DNA of 64,000 nucleotides from JBBEAM01 sp040882845 (GTDB lineage Bacteria > Pseudomonadota > Alphaproteobacteria > Kiloniellales > DSM-21159). The notes below the pieces were generated by a model, which saw only the letters and a list, made by a program, of their open reading frames with translations, did not search any database and was not told where the DNA came from. This document shows positions 34,080 to 43,220 of the stretch, in pieces (the stretch's first letter is position 1; the number at the start of each line of letters is the position of its first letter). The stretch is taken from the NCBI GenBank assembly GCA_040882845.1, contig JBBEAM010000007.1, positions 1,054,001 to 1,118,000 on the forward strand. The letters are read 5' to 3'. The translations under genes were made by a program, and so were the position numbers.

Positions 34080-34988
34080 TGGCGGGCAAATCCTGTGCGC
34101 CTTCTCCCGCGTCGCAACCCAGAGGCCACCGATTACCGCCACAAGCCCAACCAGCGTGCCGGGGGTCAGAGCCTCCCCGAGCAGCAGAACGCCGAGCAGG
34201 GCGGCGGTAATCGGGCTCAACGCAAGGAAAACCGTGACCCGGGTCGGCGTGGTCTGCTTCAGGGCCCAGAGCCAGAGCAGGAAGCCCGCCCCGCTGGACA
34301 GACCGATGAAGGCGACTGCCGCCCAGCCGGCGGGAGAAAGCGCCGGAGGCGCTGCGTAGAGGCCTTCCGGGAGCGACAGGATCGCGAGGAAAAGTACGGC
34401 GGCGAACATCGCCAGGGTGCCAACCGAAAGCGTCGGATTGCGGCCAAGATAAGGCCGGTAGAGCACCGAGCAGACGGCGCCGCAGCAGGCCGCGCCGAGG
34501 ACGCAGGCGGCGCCGAGCCACTCGGTTTCGACCGTCTCGACCAGCAGGCCCTCGCCCAGGGTCACGGCCACTCCGGCGATGGAGAGCAGCACTCCCGCCG
34601 TCTTGGCGGCGGTCAGCTTCTCCCGCCCCAGCGCCGCGGCGAAGAGCATGGTCAGCAGCGGAAAGGTGGTGAACAGCAGCCCCGCGCGGGTCGCCGGCAT
34701 GTACTTCAGGCCGACATTAAGCAGTGCGATCAGCAGGCCGAACTGCACCACGCCGAGCGCCATCACGATCCCCACGTCCCGGCGCAGGATGGCGACGCCC
34801 TGCCCGCGCAGAGCGACGCCCACGACAAAGGGCAGCAGGCAGAGCACGGCGATGGCGTAGCGCAGCAGGGCCAGGGAGGCCGGTCCGATGTCCTGGGCGA
34901 TGAAGCGGGTCGCGACCAGGGCGGCGCCGACCTGAATGCCGGTGGCCATGGCGGCCAGCAGGGCCAGGCGCTCCCGTCCTGGGTTCAC
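34071..34988 (-). CDS. EamA/DMT-family exporter
   Basis: A 305-residue membrane protein with about ten hydrophobic segments in two EamA repeats. The second repeat ends with the family's usual SPITAALLGVLLLGEALTP and a short cytoplasmic tail. Members export amino acids, metabolites or drugs; the substrate is unknown. The GTG start at 34988 overlaps the TGA of the upstream MarR-GNAT gene (GTGA), so the two are translationally coupled. The exporter may move a compound that the acetyltransferase half modifies or the MarR half senses. Confidence 0.85.
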   Translation of the reverse strand: MNPGRERLALLAAMATGIQVGAALVATRFIAQDIGPASLALLRYAIAVLCLLPFVVGVALRGQGVAILRRDVGIVMALGVVQFGLLIALLNVGLKYMPATRAGLLFTTFPLLTMLFAAALGREKLTAAKTAGVLLSIAGVAVTLGEGLLVETVETEWLGAACVLGAACCGAVCSVLYRPYLGRNPTLSVGTLAMFAAVLFLAILSLPEGLYAAPPALSPAGWAAVAFIGLSSGAGFLLWLWALKQTTPTRVTVFLALSPITAALLGVLLLGEALTPGTLVGLVAVIGGLWVATREKAHRICPPSP

Positions 34989-35920
34989 AGCTGCAGATCC
35001 CAGTTCTGGCCGACAAGATCGACACCGAAGGAATGGTGCGGCTCCTCCTCCACCAGCACGAAGCCCGCCGCCTCGTAGATCCGCCGCGCCGACACCAGGA
35101 TGTCGTTGGTCCAGAGGGTCAGCTTGCGGTAGCCCTTGGCCCGTGCGAAGGCGATACATTCCCCGACCAGCCGCGCGCCGATGCCGAGCCCGCGCGCCGA
35201 AGCGTCGACATAGAGCATGCGCAGTTTTGCCACCTCTTGCGACTGGCGAACCACGAAGACGCTGCCGACGACCTCTCCGTTGCGCTCGGCGATCCAGCAG
35301 TTCTCCCAGGCCGGATCGAAGGTCCTGATGAACTCGGCGCCGATCTCGGCGACCAGTGCCTCAAAGCTTCCGTCCCAACCGTACTCCCGGTGATAGAGTG
35401 TAGCCTGACGGGAGACCACCAGGCCGATGTCGCCAGGCCGGTGCGGCCTAAGGATGTAGGGCGGTTGGGTTTCCTCCCCAATCTCCAGCAGGTTCCGGAC
35501 CGTTGCCATCGCGGCGATCAGGCGCTCCCGCGCCTCGGGCGGCAGCTGCTCCAGCATGGCCGAAAACTCCGCCTGAGAGGCTTCGTTCAGCGGCACGAAA
35601 GCGGCGCGCCCGGCGTCGGTCAGCTCGAGGACGTTCTGCCGGGCATCGCTGCGGGAGAGCGCACGCTGGAGCAGCCCCCGCCGCTCGAACTTCTTCAGGA
35701 TGCGGCTGAGATACCCCGCATCCAAACCGAGGTCCCGTCCGATCCCCGTTGCCGTCAGCCCCTGCTGCGTCGCCAGTTCGTAAAGCACCCGCGCCTCGGT
35801 CAGGGAGAACTCGCTTTTCAGCAGTCCTTCCTCCAGCAGGCCGGCCTGCCGGCTGTAGAAGCGGGTGAAATCCCGCATGGCGGCGACTTGGGCATCGAGC
35901 TTTGTGGGATCCCGGGCCAT
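34985..35920 (-). CDS. MarR-type regulator fused to GNAT acetyltransferase
   Basis: A 311-residue two-domain protein. Residues 1-145 are a MarR winged helix (LTEARVLYELATQQGLTATG, DAGYLSRILKKFERRGLL, the DARQNVLELTDAGR wing). Residues 155-311 are a GNAT domain (LRMLYVDASARGLGIGARLV acetyl-CoA loop, then SARRIYEAAGFVLVEEE). This fusion is widespread in proteobacteria and its targets are not known. A 13-base palindrome 46 bases before the start is a likely self-operator. Expression is coupled to the EamA exporter. Confidence 0.9.
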   Translation of the reverse strand: MARDPTKLDAQVAAMRDFTRFYSRQAGLLEEGLLKSEFSLTEARVLYELATQQGLTATGIGRDLGLDAGYLSRILKKFERRGLLQRALSRSDARQNVLELTDAGRAAFVPLNEASQAEFSAMLEQLPPEARERLIAAMATVRNLLEIGEETQPPYILRPHRPGDIGLVVSRQATLYHREYGWDGSFEALVAEIGAEFIRTFDPAWENCWIAERNGEVVGSVFVVRQSQEVAKLRMLYVDASARGLGIGARLVGECIAFARAKGYRKLTLWTNDILVSARRIYEAAGFVLVEEEPHHSFGVDLVGQNWDLQL

Positions 35921-35965
35921 GGCACGCTCCCTTTGCGTCAGAGCTCTCTACCCTCGGCGGTTTAC

Positions 35966-35978
35966 TTGACTTAGTCAA
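35966..35978. promoter_or_regulatory. MarR-type operator TTGACT-T-AGTCAA
   Basis: A perfect inverted repeat with 6-base arms and one central base, 46 bases upstream of the MarR-GNAT start and followed by an AT-rich run. Length and position fit an autoregulatory MarR dimer site. It also lies upstream of the divergent hydrolase at 36116 and could affect both. Confidence 0.6.
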
Positions 35979-36115
35979 ATAATATGGCTGGAGCGCAGGG
36001 CAGACCGCCTCACGCTTTCTTGTCCGTCAGAGTCGACAGGAAGCTTGCAGCAGTGCATCGCGCTGCAAATATCTATCCGATAGTCTGCGCAGAACGAAGC
36101 ATGGGAGGCTCACCA

Positions 36116-37087
36116 ATGCAGATCCACCGCCTTGCCGGCGCCGCACTGACCTGCGGTGTCCTCGCGCTCGCGGCCAGCGCCGCACAGGCCCAGACCGTCA
36201 AGGTCACGCCCCTCGGCAGCCACGAGGGCGAATTCTGCCAACTCGACCGCGCCTTAATCTTCGAGGATCCCGACGGCACCCGCATTCTCTATGACGCCGG
36301 ACGCACCGTCGCCGGCGGCGAGGATCCGCGCCTCGGCAAAATCGACGCGGTTCTGGTCAGCCATATGCACGGCGACCATGTCGGCGACCGCCACATCGAA
36401 AGCGTCATGACCGGCGCCTGCGAGGGGCTCGACTTCCCGGTCGTGGCAACCCCGAACACCAACAGCGTCACCATCGCCCATGCCAAAGGCGCCAAGATCG
36501 TCACCGGCAGCGAGATGCCCTCGTTCTTCGCCAACAAGCTGCAGGCGGCAGGCGGCAATCCTGAAGACTCGCAGCTGGTGCGCTTCGGCGCCTCACGAAG
36601 CGTTGGCGGCATCACCATCACCACGGTGCCGGCGGTCCACTCCAATGGTATTTCCGGCGCGATGATCGGTGGGCCCCTTGGTGAAATGCTGCAGTCAGCA
36701 GGTCTGACCGCCTACGCAGGCCCGCCGACCGGCTACGTGCTGACCTTCTCCAACGGCCTTGTCGCCTATCTCTCCGGCGATACCGGGGTCACCGCCGAGC
36801 AGAAGACCGTGGTCGCCGACCAGTATGGCGCGGAACTCGTGGTGATGAACATCGGCGATACCTTCACCACCGGCCCGGCCGAGGCCGCCTTCGTGATCAA
36901 CGAGCTGATCGGGCCGGCCGCGGTGATCCCTTCTCACGCCAACCAGCCCTCAACTTCCGGCGGCGAGCTGCTGGCAGGAACCCGGGCCGCAGCCTTCGTA
37001 GAGGCCGTCGAGGTGCCCGTGCATCTGCCGCTCAGCGGCCGGACCATGGAGTTCGATGGCAATGGAACCTGCACGGCGGGGTGCTAA
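36116..37087 (+). CDS. Periplasmic metallo-beta-lactamase-fold hydrolase
   Basis: A 323-residue protein with a signal peptide (GAALTCGVLALAASAAQAQ). The zinc motif HMHGDHVGD sits near residue 85. VPAVHSNG and LSGDTGVT supply further ligands, and SHANQPS lies near the C-terminus. The fold belongs to the UlaG/YycJ-like L-ascorbate lactonase-type branch rather than true beta-lactamases; the substrate is unknown. ATG 36116 is chosen for GGGAGG seven bases before it and for the signal peptide. The frame is open upstream to 35984 without a signal. Confidence 0.83.
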   Translation: MQIHRLAGAALTCGVLALAASAAQAQTVKVTPLGSHEGEFCQLDRALIFEDPDGTRILYDAGRTVAGGEDPRLGKIDAVLVSHMHGDHVGDRHIESVMTGACEGLDFPVVATPNTNSVTIAHAKGAKIVTGSEMPSFFANKLQAAGGNPEDSQLVRFGASRSVGGITITTVPAVHSNGISGAMIGGPLGEMLQSAGLTAYAGPPTGYVLTFSNGLVAYLSGDTGVTAEQKTVVADQYGAELVVMNIGDTFTTGPAEAAFVINELIGPAAVIPSHANQPSTSGGELLAGTRAAAFVEAVEVPVHLPLSGRTMEFDGNGTCTAGC

Positions 37088-37109
37088 GCGGCGGCGCAAG
37101 CTCGATCGA

Positions 37110-38339
37110 TTAGCTTAGAATGTAGAGCGCCCAGCCGCCGGCCGCGGTTAGCAGTACGACCAGCCAGGGCGGTAGCTTCCAGAAGGCCAGCAGCGTGAAA
37201 GCCACGGCCGCGAGAGCGAAGTCGCCAGCTGACAGGATGGCGCTGGTCCAGACCGGATCGTAGAGCGCGGCAAGCAGCAGGCCGACCACAGCCGCATTGA
37301 CCCCGAGCAGGGCCCTGCGGACGACGCGCAGCCGCCGCAGCGAGTCCCAGAACGGCAAGGCGCCAACGACCAACAGAAAGGAAGGCACGGCGATCGCCAA
37401 CATGCAGATCGCCGCGCCGAGCCAGCCATTCGGCGTGGGTTCCATGACCGTGCCGAGGAAGGCGGCGAAGGTGAACAGCGGACCCGGGATCGCTTGCGCT
37501 GCGCCGTAGCCGGCGAGGAAATCGTCCTCCGAAACCCAGCCCGGCGGCACGACCTCCGACTGCAGCAGAGGCAAGACGACGTGGCCGCCGCCGAAGACCA
37601 GCGCGCCGGCGCGATAGAAACTGTCGATCAGCTCGATGGTCTGGGCGGGATAGGCCGCCGCCAGCAGCGGCAGGCCGGCAAGCAGCAGAAAGAACGCCCC
37701 CAGACAGGCTAGCGCAACCGGCTTGCCCAGCTCGATGTTCAGCGCCGAGCGCGATTCCTCCACGTCCTGGCGCGCAAACGACAATCCGGCAAGGCCACCG
37801 CCCAGTATCACAAGAACCTGGGCAAGCGGACCCGGCGCGGCCAGCACCACGGCGGCGGCCACCACCGCCAAGCTGATTCGCGGAGGATCGGGACAGAGCG
37901 TCCGCGCCATGCCCCAAACCGCCTGGGCAACCACAGCAACGGCGACGACCTTCAAGCCGTGCAGCGCACCGCCTGAGACTCCCTCGCCAAAGGCCAGCAT
38001 CCCATAGCCGAAAGCCAGCATGGCCAGGGCCGAGGGCAGGGTAAAGGCGAACCACGCTGCGAAAGCGCCCGGGAGCCCCGCCTTTGCGAGCCCGATGCCA
38101 ATGCCGACCTGACTGGAAGCTGGGCCGGGCAGGAACTGGCAAAGCGCGACCAGATCGGCATAGGCGCGCTCGTCGATCCAGCGCCGCCGCACCACGAAGT
38201 CCTCGCGAAAATAGCCGAGATGGGCGACCGGCCCGCCGAAGGATGTCAAGCCGAGGCGGAGGAAGGCGAGAAATACCTGCCCCAGCGTCGCCTCGGTCTC
38301 GGCGGGAGTCTCGGAGTCGGTCTGCTGCGTGCGCTGCAT
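37110..38339 (-). CDS. chrA: Chromate transporter ChrA
   Basis: A 409-residue two-domain (long-chain) CHR-family transporter. Domain 1 has FLRLGLTSFGGPVAHLGYF, the FLPGPASSQVG motif and hydrophobic helices. Domain 2 has FGGGHVVLPLLQSEVV and AIPGPLFTFAAFLGTVM. Known members use the proton-motive force to expel chromate. No chrB regulator is nearby, so induction by chromate is not implied. It is convergent with the metallo-hydrolase, 22 bases apart. Confidence 0.92.
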   Translation of the reverse strand: MQRTQQTDSETPAETEATLGQVFLAFLRLGLTSFGGPVAHLGYFREDFVVRRRWIDERAYADLVALCQFLPGPASSQVGIGIGLAKAGLPGAFAAWFAFTLPSALAMLAFGYGMLAFGEGVSGGALHGLKVVAVAVVAQAVWGMARTLCPDPPRISLAVVAAAVVLAAPGPLAQVLVILGGGLAGLSFARQDVEESRSALNIELGKPVALACLGAFFLLLAGLPLLAAAYPAQTIELIDSFYRAGALVFGGGHVVLPLLQSEVVPPGWVSEDDFLAGYGAAQAIPGPLFTFAAFLGTVMEPTPNGWLGAAICMLAIAVPSFLLVVGALPFWDSLRRLRVVRRALLGVNAAVVGLLLAALYDPVWTSAILSAGDFALAAVAFTLLAFWKLPPWLVVLLTAAGGWALYILS

Positions 38340-38426
38340 GGCTTGCCTTATCGCGACGGCGCCCCTTGTTTAGCAGGCGTAGGTTGTTCTTTCTTTACGG
38401 AGAAGAAAACGGCAATTGCTGTAGGC

Positions 38427-39269
38427 TCAGCCGAGCTCGAATGTCGTCACGCCATAGACCTTCGTAAGGTCGATCTTCGGTTCCGCGCCGGTGTACATCC
38501 GCGCGGTCTCGAAGACCGGCGTCATGTCGTGGCGCGCGACCAGGGCCTTGGCCGCGGGGTTGACGTCGGGAATGTCGAGAAACACCGCTTCTCCGGGCAC
38601 TTGAGCCGAGAGCGCCTGGTACAGGGCTTCCGCGGCAGCAGCGTCATCCGCGAACAGCGGGCCGATCTTATGTCCCTCGCGGCAGCGGCGGATCGCCCCA
38701 TATCCCGCGAGACGCCCCTCGCGCCGTAGTCCGAAGGCTGTGGAGTCCTGCATACTGAGCCAGGCCGCCAGGAAGCTGCTGCGCGCAACGGGGAAGCAGC
38801 CGCGGTCGTAGGCCTCAACTTCCGCGAAAGGCAGATGGGAAAGCGGAACCACGCCGGAAAGCTCGCCCGCCTCTCCCCTGCCCAGATAGCGGATGTTGTT
38901 GTAGGCCAGCCGAAAACCGGATTTCCGATAGTTGGCCTGCTGATCGACGACGCCGTCGAGGCCGACGTTGCGCGCAGCCAGATAGTCCATACAGGCCTGC
39001 CAGATGCGCAGACCGTAGCCCTTGCCGCGATGCTCCGGCTTGACGATGTAGAAGCCGAGGAAGCCGAAGGTCTCGTCGTAGGCGACGCCGGAGATGCAGG
39101 CGATCGGCTCGCCGTCCAACAGCCCCAGGAAGAAGCCGCTCGGATCGGCGGCATAGAAGCAGGGCGCCTCGTTCAAACCTGGATTCCACCCCTCCGCCGC
39201 GGCCCAGTCCGCCGCCTGACTCAGCTCGTGCCGTTCCATCCTGCGAATCTCGAACGACTTCCCGGTCAT
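38427..39269 (-). CDS. GNAT acetyltransferase with YitH/HolE-type C-terminal domain
   Basis: A 280-residue protein. The N-terminal GNAT domain (about 5-130) has GFYIVKPEHRGKGYGLRIW as acetyl-CoA loop. The second half (from about 145) resembles the acetyltransf_18 domain: RGCFPVARSSFLAAWL, GYGAIRRCREGHKIGPLFADD, ending FETARMYTG. The family is common; acceptors are unidentified. It stands alone, with 87 bases to chrA. Confidence 0.83.
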   Translation of the reverse strand: MTGKSFEIRRMERHELSQAADWAAAEGWNPGLNEAPCFYAADPSGFFLGLLDGEPIACISGVAYDETFGFLGFYIVKPEHRGKGYGLRIWQACMDYLAARNVGLDGVVDQQANYRKSGFRLAYNNIRYLGRGEAGELSGVVPLSHLPFAEVEAYDRGCFPVARSSFLAAWLSMQDSTAFGLRREGRLAGYGAIRRCREGHKIGPLFADDAAAAEALYQALSAQVPGEAVFLDIPDVNPAAKALVARHDMTPVFETARMYTGAEPKIDLTKVYGVTTFELG

Positions 39270-39358
39270 TCCGCTCAGTCCCTTTCAGAGCTCTACGCGA
39301 CAGCTGATGTCCGCCAGCAGGCTACGCAAGCGCGGCAGGTCCCGTCACCGGCAAAGTG

Positions 39359-39391
39359 AAAAAATAGGCCCGGCGAAGGCTTCGCCGGGCC
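39359..39391 (-). terminator. Rho-independent terminator of the hydroxylase gene
   Basis: On the minus strand GGCCCGGCGAA, a 3-base loop and TTCGCCGGGCC form a perfect 11-base stem followed by TATTTTTTC. It lies 53 bases after the stop of the gene at 39445 and marks the end of the long catabolic locus. Confidence 0.88.
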
Positions 39392-39444
39392 GGGGTACAC
39401 AGTCTCGCATGCGGGGAGGACCGCAGAGCCTCGCCCGCTTTTTC

Positions 39445-40248
39445 CTAAGCGGTGGCGCCTAGCGGAGCGTCGTCGGCGCCCTTCCGCTCGCCGCGCGGCG
39501 TGCGCGAAGTCTTTCGCATGTCGGTGCGGACGTGCTTGTCGCTATAGCCATTGAAGACATGACCGAGCAGTCCGCGATTGAGATCCGAGGTGCCGAACAT
39601 CCAGTCGGCGATCGGGAAGGTCAGGTTCATGTTCCGCTCCATCATAATCGCCTGATTATGATGCGCCGTGTGGTGGCGCCGGATGGTGTTGACGAAGGGC
39701 ATGTTGCGGACGAACCAGTTCTCCTCGACATGGCAGCAGAAGTGCATGAACTCGTAGACCAGATACATGCCGGTGGTCGTGGACATCAGCAACCAGCCAA
39801 CGTTGGCCGAGATCAGCCAGCCCATGACCAGGGCCCCGGGGATCGACATCAGGATGAAGACCACCAGCGCATAAGGCGGGAAGAAGGTCACGCGCCAATC
39901 CTTCTGATCGGCGAAGCGCATTTCGGAGTCCGTGAAGAACTGATGATGGGTGAGGGTGTGGCGCGAATAGATCGCGCGCAGGCCGGGAAAGCGCAGCGGG
40001 CGGTGCATCACGTGGCGGTGCAGGAACCACTCGAAGACGTTGCAGATCAGGAAGACGACCGGAATGGTCAGCCATTCCCACCAGACCACGTTGGAGATGT
40101 TCGAGACGTAGATGTAGAAGGCGGCAAAACCGATGGTGTAGATCACCGCCACATGCAGCCAGCCATTATACCACCCGGCAATCCGCCGCCGGTACTCGCC
40201 TCGGAAATCGCGCTGGCGATCGCTCATCGGGGTTGTGGTCAATTCCAT
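39445..40248 (-). CDS. Fatty acid hydroxylase / sterol desaturase superfamily protein (second copy)
   Basis: A 267-residue membrane di-iron oxygenase. The histidine boxes are HRHVMH, HTLTHHQFF, HFCCHVEEN and HHTAHHNQ, spaced as in the superfamily, with four hydrophobic stretches. It differs clearly from the protein at 1976-2758. It is the last gene of the TRAP/PhyH locus but has its own 126-base upstream region with a TGATATAT element, so it may be separately controlled by the same regulator. A strong terminator follows. The substrate is unknown; a hydroxylated lipid or catabolic product is possible. ATG 40248 has an AGAGG at nine bases. Confidence 0.82.
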   Translation of the reverse strand: MELTTTPMSDRQRDFRGEYRRRIAGWYNGWLHVAVIYTIGFAAFYIYVSNISNVVWWEWLTIPVVFLICNVFEWFLHRHVMHRPLRFPGLRAIYSRHTLTHHQFFTDSEMRFADQKDWRVTFFPPYALVVFILMSIPGALVMGWLISANVGWLLMSTTTGMYLVYEFMHFCCHVEENWFVRNMPFVNTIRRHHTAHHNQAIMMERNMNLTFPIADWMFGTSDLNRGLLGHVFNGYSDKHVRTDMRKTSRTPRGERKGADDAPLGATA

Positions 40249-40303
40249 GAGTCCAAGCCTCTTGCGTTTGCTGGTTTTGGCAGTTCGGCAGCCTCGCCGT
40301 TCA

Positions 40304-40330
40304 ATCTGATATATTAGAGATAGATCAGAT
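40304..40330. promoter_or_regulatory. Candidate operator A: ATCTGAT-N13-ATCAGAT
   Basis: Perfect 7-base arms around a 13-base AT-rich spacer, 56-82 bases upstream of the hydroxylase start. It contains TGATATAT (40307-40314), the element also found at 44794 and 48001. Seen from the minus strand the common ATATATCA could be part of a -10 region. Confidence 0.45.
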
Positions 40331-40374
40331 GAAAATCAAGTCTCCACTCGTGAACCGAGAGCAGTGTACCGCCC

Positions 40375-41268
40375 CTACTCCGCAGCCTTTTCGCCCTGTT
40401 GCAGGGCGAAGATCGAAGTGTAGCCGCCGCTCCAGTCCGGCGGGATCAGATAGTACCCCGGCTCGTGATGCGCCCATTTGGCGGGCTTGCCGCGAATAAT
40501 CTGCTGCTCGTACTGGGAGCGTAGCGGATTGAAGGTATAGGGCATGGCATCCGCCGCCGAGACGACGTTGAGCAGCAACGGCCGTCCGCGCGGTGAGTTG
40601 TTCGGCTTGGAGCCGTGCACCATGCGATAGTTGTGCAGGGTGATCGATCCGGCCGGTCCGTGCAGGTAGTCCGCTTTAGCGTCGTCGACGCGCTCCTGGT
40701 CGGACGGCTGAATGTCGCCGGTCCAGGAGCCCTCCGCGTTGTAGTGATCGAAGATCTCACCCTTGTGGCTGCCCGGAATGACGCCCAGCGGGCCCTGCTC
40801 CATGCCGCAATCATAGAGGTAGGTGCCGCAGGTCAGCACGGCGTTGTTGCTATGCGGGAAGAATGGCACGTCCTGATGCCACTTCACCTCGGCGCCGCCC
40901 TTGGCCCATTTGAAGTTGAGCTTCGACTGGTAGAACTTGACGTCGGGTCCCAGCACGTCCTCCAGCAGATCGCCGAGACGCGACTGCACGAGGTAATCCC
41001 AGAACACAACATCCTCGTCGCAGGGGCTGGAGACCCGGCGCAGCCGCGGTTCCTCCTTGCTGTGGCCGGGCTCCAGATCGAACACCGAATCCGACTTGGC
41101 GATCTCCCGGCTGCGCTCGATCAGGTTGTCGACAGCGCCGCGCAGTTTCTCCAGCCATGTCTTCTCGATGAAGCCTTCGACCAGGAGATAACCCTTGTCG
41201 AAATAGGACTCGCGCTCGGCCTGGCTCAGAACCTTGGGCGGGGTTTTCAGGATGTCTTCGGGGGACAT
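40375..41268 (-). CDS. PhyH-type 2OG-Fe(II) dioxygenase
   Basis: A 297-residue phytanoyl-CoA dioxygenase family enzyme that hydroxylates a small substrate using 2-oxoglutarate and O2. Iron ligands His131-x-Asp133 lie in KWHQDVPFF and His218 in YRMVHGS; an Arg in NNSPRGRP would bind 2-oxoglutarate. The GPLGVIPGSHKGEIFDH block is typical of bacterial PhyH proteins such as ectoine hydroxylase relatives. ATG 41268 has a near-perfect GGAGGAGG. It follows dctM by 29 bases, so the TRAP system probably imports its substrate or a precursor. Confidence 0.87.
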   Translation of the reverse strand: MSPEDILKTPPKVLSQAERESYFDKGYLLVEGFIEKTWLEKLRGAVDNLIERSREIAKSDSVFDLEPGHSKEEPRLRRVSSPCDEDVVFWDYLVQSRLGDLLEDVLGPDVKFYQSKLNFKWAKGGAEVKWHQDVPFFPHSNNAVLTCGTYLYDCGMEQGPLGVIPGSHKGEIFDHYNAEGSWTGDIQPSDQERVDDAKADYLHGPAGSITLHNYRMVHGSKPNNSPRGRPLLLNVVSAADAMPYTFNPLRSQYEQQIIRGKPAKWAHHEPGYYLIPPDWSGGYTSIFALQQGEKAAE

Positions 41269-41297
41269 GGTTCACCTCCTCCTTTGAAGGCGCGGGA

Positions 41298-42635
41298 TCA
41301 TCTGAAGCCAAGCAGCTGATCAGGCAGCCACAGGGCGGTCTGCGGAAAGGACATCACGATCGCCAGGGCGATGACCTGGATTACCAGAAACGGCATGACG
41401 CCCTTGTACATATGACTCAGCGTGATTTCCGGCGGCGCGATGCCGCGGAGATAGAAGATGGCGGGCGCCATCGGCGGCGTGAGATAGCTCGACTGGATCA
41501 TGATCAGCAGCAGCATGCAGAACCACACCGGGTCGAAGAAGGCGCCGTAGTTTGCCGCCGCCCAGGCGTCGCGCATGAAGGGCATGAACAGCGGCACGAA
41601 GATCAGCAGGATAGAGATCCACTCGAGGAAGAATCCGGCGATGAAAACCATCAGCAGGAAGAGTATCAGCAACTCCCAAGGCCCGAGCTGGACCGCCTCG
41701 ATCAGATCGCGCATCACGCCCATGCCGCCGGCGCCGACGAAGACGCCGGTGAAGATGCTGCCACCGAGCAGAATCAGCATGATCATGGCTGTCACGGTCA
41801 GCGTTTTGATCAAGGTTTCCTTGAACATCGTGAGCGAGAAGCGGCCATAGGCCACGGTCAGGATGAAGGCGCCGGCCGCGCCAAGGGCAGCCGCCTCGGT
41901 CGGCGCGGCCAGGCCCATCATGATCGAACCGAGCACCGCAAAGATCATCAGCAGCGGCGGCACCAGAGCCTTGACGGTGATGGCGAGCTTTTCCATCAGG
42001 TTAGGATCATCGTCACTGGGCGGAACCTTCGGCGCCGTCTCCGGTCGCACGATACAGATGCCCAGGATGTAGAGAATATAGAGCCCAGAGAGAATCAGCC
42101 CGGGGAAGATCATGCCGACCATCAGATCGCCGATCGAGACGTCGGCGATCGGACCCATCACCACCACCACCACCGAGGGCGGAATGATCGTGCCCAGCGA
42201 GCCGCCGGCACAGATTGTTCCCGAGATCAGCGACTTGGAATAGGCGTAGCGCAGCATCGCCGGTATCGCGAGCATCCCGACTACGGTCTCCGTCGCACCG
42301 ATTACTCCGGTCGAGGCGGCGAAGATGATGCACATGATGATGGTGCCGATGGCGAGGCCGCCGGGCAGATGCTTGGTCCAGAGATGCACCGCTTCGAACA
42401 GCCGCTCGGCGATGCCGGAGCGCTCCAGCATCGCGCCCATGAAAACGAACAGCGGAACGGCAGCCAGCACGAAATTGCCGGCGATGTCCTCGACCTTCTG
42501 GGTGTACTGGAAGAAGCTGGCCATGCCGAAGGTGTGGAGACCGAAGACGAAGGCCACGCACATCAGCGAGAAGGCAACCGGAAAGCCGAGGAAGATCAGC
42601 AGGAAGAGCGCCGGAAACATCAAGAGGGCTTCCAT
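41298..42635 (-). CDS. dctM: TRAP transporter large permease (DctM-like)
   Basis: A 445-residue membrane protein with about twelve hydrophobic segments, the Na+-coupled core of a TRAP transporter. Marks include FPVAFSLM, GGLAIGTIIMCIIFAASTGVIGAT, the hairpin SLGTIIPPSVVVVVMG and SSYLTPPMAPAIFYLRG. Length is standard. It begins four bases after dctQ and is followed by the PhyH gene. This subgroup often serves carboxylates including chloroaromatic- or mannitol-like acids; the substrate is not shown. Confidence 0.93.
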   Translation of the reverse strand: MEALLMFPALFLLIFLGFPVAFSLMCVAFVFGLHTFGMASFFQYTQKVEDIAGNFVLAAVPLFVFMGAMLERSGIAERLFEAVHLWTKHLPGGLAIGTIIMCIIFAASTGVIGATETVVGMLAIPAMLRYAYSKSLISGTICAGGSLGTIIPPSVVVVVMGPIADVSIGDLMVGMIFPGLILSGLYILYILGICIVRPETAPKVPPSDDDPNLMEKLAITVKALVPPLLMIFAVLGSIMMGLAAPTEAAALGAAGAFILTVAYGRFSLTMFKETLIKTLTVTAMIMLILLGGSIFTGVFVGAGGMGVMRDLIEAVQLGPWELLILFLLMVFIAGFFLEWISILLIFVPLFMPFMRDAWAAANYGAFFDPVWFCMLLLIMIQSSYLTPPMAPAIFYLRGIAPPEITLSHMYKGVMPFLVIQVIALAIVMSFPQTALWLPDQLLGFR

Positions 42636-42639
42636 TGGC

Positions 42640-43161
42640 TCAGCCCTCCGCTTTCTGCGCGATCGGCCGGCCTCTCAGAACCGCGATGCATTTGACGATT
42701 TCGGCCACCACCTGAAGCGTCAGCAGCATGAAGCCCGCCGCGATCAGCATGCGAAACGGCCAGATCGGCGGATTCCAGGCAGAAGCCCCGCTATGTTCGC
42801 CGCTTAAATAGGATCGCAATGCATAGTCGAACAAGGCATCGCAGAGCAGCACCAGAAACGGCAGGAACAGAAATACGTAAAGCACCAGATCGACGCTGGC
42901 CTTTCGGCGATGCGAAAAGCGGCTATAGAGCAAGTCGATGCGAATATGCGTGCCCTTCATCAGCGCGATCGCGGCGCCGAGCAGGAAGTGCGTGCCAGTG
43001 AGGATATAGCCCAACTCGAAGGCCCAGATTGTCGGCGCGCCGAAAAGATAGCGCGAGAAAACCTCGAAGCAGGTGGCGAGTATCAGCGGGATGATGATCA
43101 GCGAGGTAAGTACACCGACGCTTCCGGTAATGCGTTCGATGACCCTAACGACGATTTCCAT
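42640..43161 (-). CDS. dctQ: TRAP transporter small permease (DctQ-like)
   Basis: A 173-residue protein with four hydrophobic segments. EVFSRYLFGAPTIWAFELGYILTG and HIRIDLLYSRF are typical DctQ features. It pairs with DctM in the membrane. ATG 43161 is chosen because the homologous N-terminus starts here; the frame remains open upstream to 43491 through the end of dctP. A stable hairpin lies between this gene and dctP. Confidence 0.92.
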   Translation of the reverse strand: MEIVVRVIERITGSVGVLTSLIIIPLILATCFEVFSRYLFGAPTIWAFELGYILTGTHFLLGAAIALMKGTHIRIDLLYSRFSHRRKASVDLVLYVFLFLPFLVLLCDALFDYALRSYLSGEHSGASAWNPPIWPFRMLIAAGFMLLTLQVVAEIVKCIAVLRGRPIAQKAEG

Positions 43162-43220
43162 GAGAACTGCGCTGCTGTTTTCTGGGGATCGTAACTGGAT
43201 CGACTGTTTTACCTGAAAAG

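Noticed and set aside
36116..37087. Beta-lactamase
   Set aside because: Metallo-beta-lactamase fold only; motif arrangement fits the general hydrolase branch, not class B enzymes.
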